64,000 bases of DNA from Phycisphaerae bacterium (GTDB taxonomy: Bacteria > Planctomycetota > Phycisphaerae > Sedimentisphaerales > UBA12454), in NCBI GenBank assembly GCA_041652575.1, contig JBAZHC010000015.1, positions 1-64,000 on the forward strand, written 5' to 3'. Under the pieces are notes generated by a model. The model worked only from the letters and a program-made list of their open reading frames with translations, did not search any database and was not told the DNA's origin. The position numbers and the translations under genes were made by a program. Shown piece by piece: positions 41,596 through 50,084 of the stretch. Within the stretch, counting starts at the first letter, position 1. Each line of letters opens with the position of its first letter.

Positions 41596-42477
41596 TTAAT
41601 CCTGAGTGTTTGCCTCCGGCTTTAGATTTTTGGCCTTTGGGAACGTAAAGGTTTCTGCTTCCCTGAATAGAGAACTGCCGAAATCGAGCATCGTATCGTT
41701 GCCCAATTTGTCAATCTCAAGAGGATTTATAAAGAAATTGGCGACTGTCGCTTTTATGCTTCCCCAGAGTCCGTTTGCATCGGCATCGGCGGAATAGAGC
41801 GACGATATCGCGATATCCATTCTCGGATTGTCCACGCTCGGGCCAAATGTAAGAGTATCGACGCGGGCGACTATTTCATTGTAACAGTTTTCGTATTTGT
41901 ACTGTCCGTTTACACATTTGACGCTGTACAGGCCGACTGTAACGGGGCTGGTGCAGCCTTTGTCGTTGAAATGAACTTTCACTTCTGTCGCGGTCGCTTT
42001 TCCGTTTTCGATTTTTCCCGTAATTTCTATCCAGCCGAAACCTTCGCCCTCGAATTTGATATAGCCGAGAATATTTTTAAGAGGCGCATCTTTCGCCAGG
42101 CCGTTGGTATTTCTTGCAATCATACCGGCCGGGTCGAATACGTTTTTGTAGGAGCCGCTTCCGCGCATCTCGAATTCGCCGCGGACGTAAAAATATTTCG
42201 AATCGGATTTCCTGTCGCAGCAAATCAGGCCGGAAGTCTGCTTGTTGTCTTCACTGACCTCGATGCTGACCAGTGTCGGCGATATCAGCGGGACAAAGTA
42301 CATAAAGTCGGGCGTGGAATTTACCAGGGCACCGTCTTTTTCGCATTTCAGGATGACCATCGGGCCGTTTGTGTCGTCCTGCGGCCTTGACATAGTCTGC
42401 ACCGGCTGATTACTCATAGCCGGCGCCATCGAGGCGATGCAGAACAGCAAAAGTAAGCTTGTGATTTTTGTCTTCAT
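41596..42477 (-). CDS. Exported hypothetical protein (293 aa)
   Basis: The N-terminus MKTKITSLLLLFCIASMAPA is a signal peptide with probable cleavage after APA or AMS. The mature protein is beta-rich with repeated Gly/Asp patterns (GYIKFEGEGFGWIEITGKIE) and no recognisable domain. It may be a structural or periplasmic binding protein, but no function is assigned. There is no operon partner. Confidence 0.6.
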   Translation of the reverse strand: MKTKITSLLLLFCIASMAPAMSNQPVQTMSRPQDDTNGPMVILKCEKDGALVNSTPDFMYFVPLISPTLVSIEVSEDNKQTSGLICCDRKSDSKYFYVRGEFEMRGSGSYKNVFDPAGMIARNTNGLAKDAPLKNILGYIKFEGEGFGWIEITGKIENGKATATEVKVHFNDKGCTSPVTVGLYSVKCVNGQYKYENCYNEIVARVDTLTFGPSVDNPRMDIAISSLYSADADANGLWGSIKATVANFFINPLEIDKLGNDTMLDFGSSLFREAETFTFPKAKNLKPEANTQD

Positions 42478-42836
42478 CTTCTACCCTGATTTTGATAACG
42501 GTTTAATGGCGGGCAGTTTACAGTAAAAATTGAAAAATTGAAAGGGAAAAATAGGTGGGTGTTACGGCCTTAAAAAGTAAAGGGAAAATCCTGTTAAAAA
42601 ACTCCACCTGTCTTGTCCGAATAGTCAAAAACGCGCATAAAAAAACTTGCGCAAATGTGAAAAATAAGATTTTTTCAAAATTTTTAACTTCAAATTAAAT
42701 AAGCACTTATAAATTCAGGTCAAAAAAATTTTGCGAAAAGTTCGTCAAAAGCGCGCAAGTTTTTATGTAATACGGAGGGACTTATATATATCAAAAATTA
42801 GCGTCTTAGTGCCTTGGTGGCTATCAGGAGTTTATT
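42478..42836. other. Intergenic region with inverted repeat and 8-nt repeat
   Basis: No gene seen. CATAAAAAAACTTGCGC (42636-42652) and GCGCAAGTTTTTATG (42753-42767) are inverted, ~100 bases apart, in AT-rich sequence before the HNH gene. Two 8-nt units of the GTG repeat lie at 42804-42821, shortly before the ATG. Confidence 0.55.
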
Positions 42837-43517
42837 ATGTCAAAACTAAGCGGTATCGATTACCTGATGTTCAAGATTCGCGGCAGAATTGTAAAAGTTG
42901 ACCCCGACATCTATTACAAAATCAGAAATCCCGGCCATGAAGAGCCCAGGAAAAAATATAACGGCGATATCAAAGTACTAACCATTTCCAGCGCAGGCTA
43001 TCCGGTACTTATCATCGGAACCAAGCCCTGCAGGCATCTTCAATTATCCCGATTTGTAATGAACGCCGAAAAAGGCGAGATTGTTGACCATATAAACGGC
43101 GACCCGCTCGACAATCGCAGGAAAAATCTACGCATCGTAAATTCAAGGCAAAATAATCTAAACAGAAGAGTTAAAAGCAAGACAGGATTTTTCGGCGTTT
43201 ACCTTAGACACTGGAGAGAACGTACTTACTGCTACTCACAATTTCATGCCAAAGACGGAAAACTGCTGTTCTTTCATCTGCCGGATAATCCGCATAACCG
43301 GATACTTGCGGCATTTGCACGCGATAAATTCATATTACAGGAAGGAGAAGAAGAATACGCACCGCTGAATTTTCCATGTTTTAAATTTGAGCCGTTCAGG
43401 AGTTTTCTATTGGAAGAGGATTTGAAAAAATATAAAAAGAACAGGGGACCGGATGACACATTAGCCCCCGCCGCTCGAGGCGGGGTTTTTAGGCAGTTAA
43501 CCATTAATTTTGATTAA
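42837..43517 (+). CDS. HNH endonuclease (AP2/HNH-like)
   Basis: The protein has about 226 aa. The HNH core is HLQLSRFVMNAEKGEIVDHI with NGDPLDNRRKNLRIVNSRQN next, the same architecture as the gene at 7350-7910. The AP2-like region is degenerate (SKTGFFGVYLRHWRERTYCY ... NRILAAFARDKFI) and ends NFP. Residues after about 207 (DTLAPAARGGVFRQLTINFD) are read through a REP hairpin, so the natural C-terminus is probably earlier. It is probably a mobile endonuclease. Start supported by CAGGAG at about ten bases. Confidence 0.75.
   Translation: MSKLSGIDYLMFKIRGRIVKVDPDIYYKIRNPGHEEPRKKYNGDIKVLTISSAGYPVLIIGTKPCRHLQLSRFVMNAEKGEIVDHINGDPLDNRRKNLRIVNSRQNNLNRRVKSKTGFFGVYLRHWRERTYCYSQFHAKDGKLLFFHLPDNPHNRILAAFARDKFILQEGEEEYAPLNFPCFKFEPFRSFLLEEDLKKYKKNRGPDDTLAPAARGGVFRQLTINFD
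43461..43487 (-). repeat. REP-like hairpin overlapping the HNH gene 3' end
   Basis: TTAGCCCCCGCC-GCTCGA-GGCGGGG is the reverse orientation of the family and shares the CTCGAG loop with the hairpins flanking the RAYT gene. Confidence 0.75.
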
Positions 43518-43611
43518 ACAACAAAATTTTCATTTTTTTCTTGTTTTTGGGGCAATTAGCGACAAATTTATAAGGTTAACGCCCGGCATTATGGAAACGG
43601 ATAATTTTAAA

Positions 43612-43638
43612 AACCCGGCCTCGAGCGGCCGGGGCTAA
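43612..43638 (+). repeat. REP hairpin 5' of RAYT
   Basis: AACCCGGCC-TCGAGC-GGCCGGGGCTAA. The preceding ~20 bases (ATGGAAACGGATAATTTTAA) are nearly repeated before the 3' hairpin at 44241, making a direct repeat of about 47 bp around the transposase. Confidence 0.8.
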
Positions 43639-43653
43639 AAAAAAGGAAACATA

Positions 43654-44200
43654 ATGATAATCGCCTATCATATTGTTTTTACAACTTACGGCACATGGCT
43701 GCCAAATGATCCAAGAGGTTCGTTTTCAAAACAAATATACAATCAAAAACTGGCAATAGTCGCACCAATAAAATACGGCAGGCAAGAAGATTTACCAAAT
43801 AAAGGAGACCTAAGAAATTTCTGGACGGAAGCATCAGGACAAATAAAACGTAAATCCTACTTCATAGATGAGAACGCAAGACAAGTAATTGCCAATTCAT
43901 TTTCCAAAACAATTAAAGGATACAATTTAATAGTGCCGGCCTGCGCAATAATGAATGACCATATTCATATACTTGTTCTAAGCACAAAATATAAGATAGG
44001 ATTTATTGTCAATCAGCTAAAAAGTACTGCCACGAAAAATCTAAATCTCAAGGATACCCCATGGACAGAAGGATACTGGAAAGTATTTATATATAACCGA
44101 GGAAACATTACAATCTGCAATAAAATACATCAATTCAAATCCTGTTTCTGCCGGGATGCCTCAACAGCATTGGGACTTTATTCGTTCAAATTTGAGTTGA
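43654..44200 (+). pseudogene. REP-associated tyrosine transposase (RAYT, Y1 family), frameshifted
   Basis: The start MIIAYHIVFTTYGTWLPNDP is characteristic of RAYT/Y1 transposases. The HUH-type metal-binding motif is NDHIHIL. The frame reads correctly to WTEGYWKVFIY (about 44096). There an extra base shifts it; in the +1 frame the expected tail EETLQSAIKYINSNPVSAGM and PQQHWDFIRSNLS-stop follows, ending at 44200. The conserved C-terminal helix, where the catalytic tyrosine normally lies, is thus lost from the shifted product. RAYTs are single-copy enzymes thought to mobilise REP hairpins; REPs flank this one on both sides. Confidence 0.85.
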
Positions 44201-44240
44201 TACCCCGCCTCGAGCGGCGTTGTGGAAACGGATAATTCAA

Positions 44241-44267
44241 AACCCGGCCTCGAGCGGCCGGGGCTAA
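44241..44267 (+). repeat. REP hairpin 3' of RAYT
   Basis: AACCCGGCC-TCGAGC-GGCCGGGGCTAA, the same stem and loop as the 5' copy. A half-copy (CCCCGCCTCGAGCGGCG) lies at about 44203-44219 directly after the RAYT stop. Confidence 0.8.
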
Positions 44268-44320
44268 CAGTGTGCAAACATTTGACAATCAATATCAATC
44301 AGGTAAACTGCCGGAGAATT

Positions 44321-44560
44321 ATGACAAACGATGGAACAGAAAGAAATCTCGGCCCGCAGCCGATTGCCGACCTTATGGCCAGGCACAAATTAAAACCGCA
44401 CGACCTTGTCGCGGCTTCGACGCAGCAGCTTACGCATAAAATGGTTGCCAGAGCCTGCAAAGGCAGAAAACTTACCGACAAGAGCAGGTACAAGGTTCTA
44501 ACCGCCCTAAACCTTGCCGCCAAAAAGAACTACACGCTAAGCGATCTTTTTAACTACTAA
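44321..44560 (+). CDS. Small helical protein, possible DNA-binding (79 aa)
   Basis: The ATG at 44321 (MTNDGTERNLGPQPIADLMA) is chosen because the extension to 44222 is read from REP sequence. The body is a single helical domain: MARHKLKPHDLVAASTQQLT, HKMVARACKGRKLTDKSRYK, VLTALNLAAKKNYTLSDLFN. It has a helix-turn-helix-like character, but the function is unknown. It is the first gene before tmk. Confidence 0.65.
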   Translation: MTNDGTERNLGPQPIADLMARHKLKPHDLVAASTQQLTHKMVARACKGRKLTDKSRYKVLTALNLAAKKNYTLSDLFNY

Positions 44561-44608
44561 CGACAGTCTCTTGCTAATTGGCCGTAATTGCTGTATTCTA
44601 ATCCGATT

Positions 44609-45229
44609 ATGATTAAGAATTTGAAATCGCGTTTTATCGTTCTCGATGGCCCTGACGGCTGCGGAAAAAGCTCACAGGTTAAGCTTCTTGCCGAATTTCT
44701 GAAAAAACAAAAGCTGAAGGTTTCCTGTTTCCGCGACCCCGGCTCAACGCCCACCGGCGAAAAAATCCGAAAAATTCTGCTCGACCCGAAAAATCATATC
44801 GGCGACAGGGCGGAACTATTGCTTTATATGGCCAGCCGTGCGCAGCTCTGGGATGAATGTATCGCGCCTGCGCTGAAGAAGAAAAATTGCGTAGTGCTTG
44901 ACCGCTGGCTGTCGAGTACCTGCGCGTATCAGGGTTTTGCCGGCGGGCTGGGAATCGCTAAGGTTCTCGATATCGCAGAGCATTCGCTCGAAAGAGTTTG
45001 GCCGGATTTGACGATTATTCTCGATGTTGACCTTAAAACCTCGAGGGTCAGAATGAATCGCGGCCTTGACAGGATGGAGCAAAAGGCGGCGGTTTATCAT
45101 AAAAAAGTCAGGGCAGGATTTATCGAGCTTGCCGAGTGCCGCGATGACATCGTCGTAATTGACGCGAGGGACGATATAAAAGCGGTGCATAAGAAAGTAA
45201 TCCAGATTATACAGTCGTTTTTTAAGTAA
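44609..45229 (+). CDS. tmk: Thymidylate kinase
   Basis: The 206-aa protein phosphorylates dTMP to dTDP. The P-loop is FIVLDGPDGCGKSSQVKLLA. The DR(Y/W) motif appears as DRWLSSTCAYQGF, and RAELLLYMASRAQLWDECIA is the nucleotide-binding helix. The ATG at 44609 is preferred to an upstream TTG. No strong Shine-Dalgarno is visible. It precedes holB, metG and the PSP1 gene, an order also seen in Firmicutes. Confidence 0.93.
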   Translation: MIKNLKSRFIVLDGPDGCGKSSQVKLLAEFLKKQKLKVSCFRDPGSTPTGEKIRKILLDPKNHIGDRAELLLYMASRAQLWDECIAPALKKKNCVVLDRWLSSTCAYQGFAGGLGIAKVLDIAEHSLERVWPDLTIILDVDLKTSRVRMNRGLDRMEQKAAVYHKKVRAGFIELAECRDDIVVIDARDDIKAVHKKVIQIIQSFFK

Positions 45230-45236
45230 ATAAATT

Positions 45237-45280
45237 AAATATCAAAAATTAAAATGCAAAATGACAAATCAAAATTTAAA
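45237..45280. repeat. Left flank repeat of the four-helix cassette
   Basis: ATATCAAAAATTAAAATGCA with AAATGACAAATCAAAATTTA is an AT-rich sequence that reappears inverted at 45623-45675. Together they flank the four-helix-bundle gene. Confidence 0.55.
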
Positions 45281-45625
45281 ACGGAGTTTAAAAGCAGGCT
45301 TTATAAGTTTGCGCTTCGTCTGATTGAGTTTCTTGACCATTTGCCTTCCGATAACGTGTCAAGACGCTTGGGCGACCAGTTGCTTCGAAGCGGCACAAGT
45401 ATCATTGGAAATTATATTGAGGGTCAGGCGGCCAGCAGTAAAAAAGATTTTATTAACTATTTTAATATATCGTTAAAATCAGCTAATGAAAGTAAACTTT
45501 GGCTGGCTCTTCTGCGCGACAGCAAAAGAGCTGATTCCAAAGATGTTGAGTGGTTTCTGAGTGAATTAAATGAAATAAGTAAAATTTTCGCATCCAGTAT
45601 ATTAACGCTCAAAGGCAGAAAATAA
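45254..45625 (+). CDS. Four-helix-bundle protein (S23-like)
   Basis: The protein has about 123 aa. It shows LYKFALRLIEFLDHLPSDNV, QLLRSGTSIIGNYIEGQAAS (the SG.SI..NYIEG family hallmark), FINYFNISLKSANESKLWLA and LNEISKIFASSIL. It is related to the 23S rRNA intervening-sequence protein; the role is unknown. It lies between tmk and holB inside a pair of AT-rich inverted flanks, so it looks inserted. The family also occurs at 6398 in a longer version. Confidence 0.85.
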   Translation: MQNDKSKFKTEFKSRLYKFALRLIEFLDHLPSDNVSRRLGDQLLRSGTSIIGNYIEGQAASSKKDFINYFNISLKSANESKLWLALLRDSKRADSKDVEWFLSELNEISKIFASSILTLKGRK

Positions 45626-45675
45626 TTTTGAATTTTTATATGTCATTTTGATTTTTGCACTTTGATTTTTAATAT
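45623..45675. repeat. Right flank repeat of the four-helix cassette (inverted)
   Basis: TTTTGAATTTTTATATGTCA followed by TTTTGATTTTTGCACTTTGA and TTTTTAATAT; its reverse complement matches the left flank with a few mismatches and one gap. Confidence 0.55.
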
Positions 45676-45744
45676 AAGAACATAAAAATGCCAAAGTAAA
45701 TGGCAGGATGATAACTTGCAAAGTAAATTAAATTTAAAGAACTA

Positions 45745-46827
45745 ATGAACTTATCCGATATATTCTGCCAGGATAATGCTGTTAATACACTGACTCGCGC
45801 GTTTGACACGGGCAGAATTCCGCACGCATATATATTCGAGGGCATTGACGGGGTCGGTAAATATACGACCGCTTTCGCATGGTCGAAACTTCTGCTTTGC
45901 AAATCGCCTGTAAAAAACCAGGCCTGCGGCAAATGCCTTTCGTGCGTCGCTATAGATTCGGATTCTCATCCAGATTTTCATCACGTTTACAAAGAACTGA
46001 TTAAGCTCAATAAGGACGCTAATAAAAGAAAAAGACAGGCGATAGACCTGCCGGTAGATGTTATTCGTGATTTTCTTGTCGAAAAGGTTCAGTTAAAGCC
46101 GACGCTTTCAGCGTCAAAGGTTTTTGTCGTGAGCGAGGCCGAGAAATTGAATCCCGAGAGTCAGAATTTACTTTTGAAGACTCTCGAGGAGCCGCCGGAT
46201 AAGAGTTTTATCATATTGCTGTGCACAAAACTTGATAATCTTTTGCCGACTACGAAATCGCGGTGTCAGGTTGTTCATTTCGGTCCTTTGGACGAAGAAA
46301 AGATAATTGAAAAACTTTCAGGCGGGCAAGAATCTAAATTCTGGGCAAGACTGACCGGCGGGAGTCTGGGCCAGTCTGAGCTTTTCACAAAGTTTGAGCC
46401 ATCGTTTTACGGGATTAAAAAAGAATTTCTTAATCGATTCTCCAAATTTCAGACTGCCGATTGTGTGGATTTTGCGCAATGGATAAATTCGACCGCTTCG
46501 GACCTGGCGGCATCGTGGCAGAAGCTCAGGGCCGATACGAGTAAATCCGATTTGAGCAGGCAGGCGAAAAAACTGTTTATTTCAGTGCTTATTTCTGCTT
46601 TTGTCGATGCGATGAAGATTTCATTTGCCCCTGCGGAGAAAATGACGAATTTCGACCAGCCCGGCCAGGTAAAGCTTCTTGTTGACAGGTTCGGACAGGA
46701 AGGCTGTGCCGAGAGAATTGACTGCTGTTACGAAGCTATTCGGTTTATTGACGCATCGGTCAATGAAAAGCTTGTTTTTGAGCATTTGTTGCTGAGTTGC
46801 GTCGATTCTGGTATAATAAAGGTTTGA
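45745..46827 (+). CDS. holB: DNA polymerase III subunit delta'
   Basis: This AAA+ clamp-loader protein has 360 aa. Its P-loop is YIFEGIDGVGKYTTAF. The zinc module is CGKCLSC with the partner Cys upstream, and SEAEKLNPESQNLLLKTLEE contains the Walker B/sensor region. TTKSRCQVVHFGPL follows. HolB rather than DnaX is indicated by the short length and lack of a tail. It follows tmk (with the four-helix cassette between) and precedes the PSP1 gene. Confidence 0.85.
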   Translation: MNLSDIFCQDNAVNTLTRAFDTGRIPHAYIFEGIDGVGKYTTAFAWSKLLLCKSPVKNQACGKCLSCVAIDSDSHPDFHHVYKELIKLNKDANKRKRQAIDLPVDVIRDFLVEKVQLKPTLSASKVFVVSEAEKLNPESQNLLLKTLEEPPDKSFIILLCTKLDNLLPTTKSRCQVVHFGPLDEEKIIEKLSGGQESKFWARLTGGSLGQSELFTKFEPSFYGIKKEFLNRFSKFQTADCVDFAQWINSTASDLAASWQKLRADTSKSDLSRQAKKLFISVLISAFVDAMKISFAPAEKMTNFDQPGQVKLLVDRFGQEGCAERIDCCYEAIRFIDASVNEKLVFEHLLLSCVDSGIIKV

Positions 46828-46866
46828 TAAATATATATTTAATGATTTTATCCTTTTTAGGTAAAT

Positions 46867-47916
46867 ATGAACGATAATACCGATGATATAAAATCCAAGC
46901 CGAGCCATCATCCGGCGGAAAAGAAAATGCTTGTCCGCTACGGAAAAACCAGCCTTACCGGCTGGTTTGCGCACGATGAAAAAAATATACCCAAGGCCCA
47001 GAGCAAGGTAATGATAAAGACCGAGCGAGGTCTTGAAATCGGCGAGGTGGTCGGGAAGTTCTGCTATAAGGCCGGTGCTTTTAAAAAGAGCGAGGAATCC
47101 GTTATCGATTATTACGAAGTGGGGCCGGCTGAATGTCCGGTAACGGTCGGCGGCAGGTTTGTCCGTTATGCTACTGAGCAGGACCTCAGCGAAGAGCATC
47201 ATATCAATATCGGCGCAAAGGAAGAGCTTGCCAAGTGCAAGCAGGTTATAAACGAATTGAATTTACCGATGAAGCTTGTCGACATCGAACACATTTTCGG
47301 CGGCGAGCGGATAATCTTTTATTTCACATCTGAGACTCGGATTGATTTTCGTGAGCTTGTCAAGAGACTGGCCAAGGAGTTTCAGACCCGCATTGAAATG
47401 CGGCAGGTCGGCTCCCGCGACGCCGCCAAAATTGCCGCCGACATCGAAGTATGTGGGCAGCATTGTTGCTGTCAAAGGTTTTTGAAGATTTTGAAGCCGG
47501 TGAATATGAAGATGGCGAAGCTGCAGAAGGCGACGCTGGACCCGGCAAAGATAAGCGGATACTGCGGACGACTGAAATGCTGCCTTCGATATGAAGACCA
47601 CACATATAGAGATCTCGTCAAGCGACTGCCAAGAAAACGAACGCGAGTAAAAACATCCCAGGGCGAAGGTACCGTAGTCGATGCACAAATCCTTACACAG
47701 CTTGTCTGTATAAGAACCGACGACGGAAAGGTATTTGCCGTGCCGGTAGAAGAAGTAGAAGTTCTTGGGCCGCCAAGGCCGGCAGATTCGGGCAGCCGCG
47801 ACGAAGCCGATTTCGATGATTATGACGAAAAATCGGACCCGAAGCAGGATGCCGATAAAGATATCGACGAAGAACCAATACGGGACGATAACCCCGACGC
47901 ACAACCGGAGCAATAG
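46867..47916 (+). CDS. PSP1-domain protein (RicT/YaaT-like)
   Basis: The 349-aa protein has the PSP1 pattern MLVRYGKTSLTGWFAHDEKN, then KVMIKTERGLEIGEVVGKFC. The C-terminal domain FYFTSETRIDFRELVKRLAK, FQTRIEMRQVGSRDAAKIAA, and the Cys cluster CGQHCCCQRFLKIL with SGYCGRLKCCLRYEDHTY follow. RicT/YaaT in Bacillus binds iron-sulfur clusters and assists RNA processing. An acidic tail (DEADFDDYDEKSDPKQDADK) ends it. metG starts at the base after its stop, so the genes are coupled. Confidence 0.85.
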   Translation: MNDNTDDIKSKPSHHPAEKKMLVRYGKTSLTGWFAHDEKNIPKAQSKVMIKTERGLEIGEVVGKFCYKAGAFKKSEESVIDYYEVGPAECPVTVGGRFVRYATEQDLSEEHHINIGAKEELAKCKQVINELNLPMKLVDIEHIFGGERIIFYFTSETRIDFRELVKRLAKEFQTRIEMRQVGSRDAAKIAADIEVCGQHCCCQRFLKILKPVNMKMAKLQKATLDPAKISGYCGRLKCCLRYEDHTYRDLVKRLPRKRTRVKTSQGEGTVVDAQILTQLVCIRTDDGKVFAVPVEEVEVLGPPRPADSGSRDEADFDDYDEKSDPKQDADKDIDEEPIRDDNPDAQPEQ

Positions 47917-49950
47917 ATGAGCAGAAAGATTATTGTTACCTCCGCACTTCCGTACGCAAACGGCCCAATTCATATAGGACATCTCGTAGAATATCTGCAA
48001 ACAGATATATGGGTGCGATTCCAAAAGGCAAACGGCAATCAATGCCTGTATTTTTGCGCCGACGATACGCACGGCACGCCGATAATGATAAGCGCGCGGG
48101 CGGAAGGAATCGAGCCGGAGCAATTAATAAAAAGAGTTTACGGCGAACATACGAAAGATTTCGCAAAGTTTCATATAAAATTCGATAATTATTATTCCAC
48201 ACATTCGGATGAAAATAAGGAATTAAGCTCGCTGATTTTCAATCACCTTAAGGAAAAAGGCTCGATTGTAAAAGGCGAAATCGAACAGGCCTTCTGCGAA
48301 CAATGCAAGATGTTTCTGCCCGACAGATTCATTCGCGGGATTTGTCCGAAATGCAAAGCTGAAAATCAGTACGGCGATTCGTGCGATACCTGCGGGGCGA
48401 CATACCAGCCGACAGATTTAATAAATCCGGTATGCTCGAACTGCGGGACAAAGCCGGTAATCAAAAAAAGCATTCATTACTTTTTCAGGCTGGCCGACTA
48501 TCAGCAAAAACTTAAAGATTTGATGGCATCGGGATATACGGGCAAAAGCGTAGCGAATAAACTCAACGAGTGGTTCGACGCGGGGCTGAAAGACTGGGAT
48601 ATATCGAGAGACGGGCCATACTTCGGGTTCAAAATACCCGGCGAAGAAAATAAATTCTTCTACGTCTGGCTCGATGCGCCAATCGGTTATATGGCGAGCT
48701 GCAAAAATTACTGCGATAAAAACGGGCTGGACTTCGATAAGGTCTGGAACGGCGGCGAATACGAACTCTATCACTTCATCGGCAAGGACATTATGTATTT
48801 CCACGCTTTGTTCTGGCCTGCAATGCTGATGGGAAGCGGATACAAAGTCGCAAAGAGACTTTTCGTGCACGGATTCCTTACTGTCAACGGCGTAAAGATG
48901 AGCAAATCTAAGGGGACGTTTATCAAAGCCGCGACTTACGCAAAACACCTTGACGCGGAATTTCTGCGGTATTATTACGCGAGCAAATTGACCGAAGGCG
49001 TCGACGATATCGATTTGAACCTCGAAGATTTTGTCGCGAAGGTAAATTCAGACCTCGTCGGCAAACTTGCGAACCTTGCGAGCAGGTCGGTGCCGATGCT
49101 GACAGGCAAACTGGGCGGAATGCTCGGAACGATTGATGCAGCGGGCAAGGAATTGATTAATCAGATTGCCGCGGCAAAACAGCAGATAATAAACGATTAT
49201 GAAAATCTCGATTACGCATCGGTTATACGACAGATTTCGGCCCTTGCGGATATCGCGAATAAATACGTCGAGCAAAGCCAGCCGTGGGCGATGATAAAAA
49301 CAGACGCGGAAAAAACACGCACGATACTCACGGTTATTTTAAATGCAGTTAAGATTCTTGCGATATATCTAAAGCCGGTACTGCCGGTGTTTGTCGAAAA
49401 GATTGAAAAAATACTCGGCGTTGGGGCATTGTCGTTCGCTGATGTCGAAACGTTACTGGAAAATAAAAAGGTAAACGAATATATAAGACTTGCAGAAAGA
49501 GTTGATAAGGATAAGGTACAAGCTATGTTAGAAGAAAGTAAAAATGAATCCGCCGACGCTAAAGCTATGGCGGACGGGTCGGCAGAACAAAAACCGGCAG
49601 TTACACTCGATGAGCCAATGGAGGCGGAATGTACGATTGACGATTTCAAGAAGGTAGACCTGCGGGTGGCAAAAGTCGTAAAGGCCGAAAAGGTCGAAGG
49701 CGCAGATAAACTGCTGCGCCTTGAGCTGGATATAGGCGGGATAACGAAGAATGTTTTCGCAGGGATTGCAAAGGCATATCAGCCGGAGCAGCTTGTCGGC
49801 AGATTAGTTATCTGCTGTGCGAATCTGCAGCCTCGAAAGATGAAGTTTGGAGTATCGGAAGGAATGATTCTCGCGGCAGGGCCGGGCGGAAAAGAAATAT
49901 TTATGCTCGGAATAGATTCGGGAGCGAAGCCTGGACAGAGAATACATTGA
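47917..49950 (+). CDS. metG: Methionyl-tRNA synthetase
   Basis: The 677-aa protein is a class I synthetase. It shows VTSALPYANGPIHIGHLVEY (HIGH motif), a zinc knuckle region with several CxxC pairs (CEQCKMF, CPKCKAE, CDTCGATY, CSNCGTK), FVHGFLTVNGVKMSKSKGTF (KMSKS), and the anticodon-binding helices. The appended C-terminal tRNA-binding OB domain starts at IDDFKKVDLRVAKVVKAEKV and ends at residue 677. It charges tRNA-Met. It follows the PSP1 gene without a gap. Confidence 0.96.
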   Translation: MSRKIIVTSALPYANGPIHIGHLVEYLQTDIWVRFQKANGNQCLYFCADDTHGTPIMISARAEGIEPEQLIKRVYGEHTKDFAKFHIKFDNYYSTHSDENKELSSLIFNHLKEKGSIVKGEIEQAFCEQCKMFLPDRFIRGICPKCKAENQYGDSCDTCGATYQPTDLINPVCSNCGTKPVIKKSIHYFFRLADYQQKLKDLMASGYTGKSVANKLNEWFDAGLKDWDISRDGPYFGFKIPGEENKFFYVWLDAPIGYMASCKNYCDKNGLDFDKVWNGGEYELYHFIGKDIMYFHALFWPAMLMGSGYKVAKRLFVHGFLTVNGVKMSKSKGTFIKAATYAKHLDAEFLRYYYASKLTEGVDDIDLNLEDFVAKVNSDLVGKLANLASRSVPMLTGKLGGMLGTIDAAGKELINQIAAAKQQIINDYENLDYASVIRQISALADIANKYVEQSQPWAMIKTDAEKTRTILTVILNAVKILAIYLKPVLPVFVEKIEKILGVGALSFADVETLLENKKVNEYIRLAERVDKDKVQAMLEESKNESADAKAMADGSAEQKPAVTLDEPMEAECTIDDFKKVDLRVAKVVKAEKVEGADKLLRLELDIGGITKNVFAGIAKAYQPEQLVGRLVICCANLQPRKMKFGVSEGMILAAGPGGKEIFMLGIDSGAKPGQRIH

Positions 49951-50084
49951 TTGAAAATTGAAGAATGAAGATTGAAGATTTGCGGAACCCCTAAGGGGAG
50001 TTGTTTTAATTTTCACCACAGAGGGCACCCGCCTTCGCCAAGGCTACGGACGGGCAGACAGAGAATACAGAGATAAAAAATATA

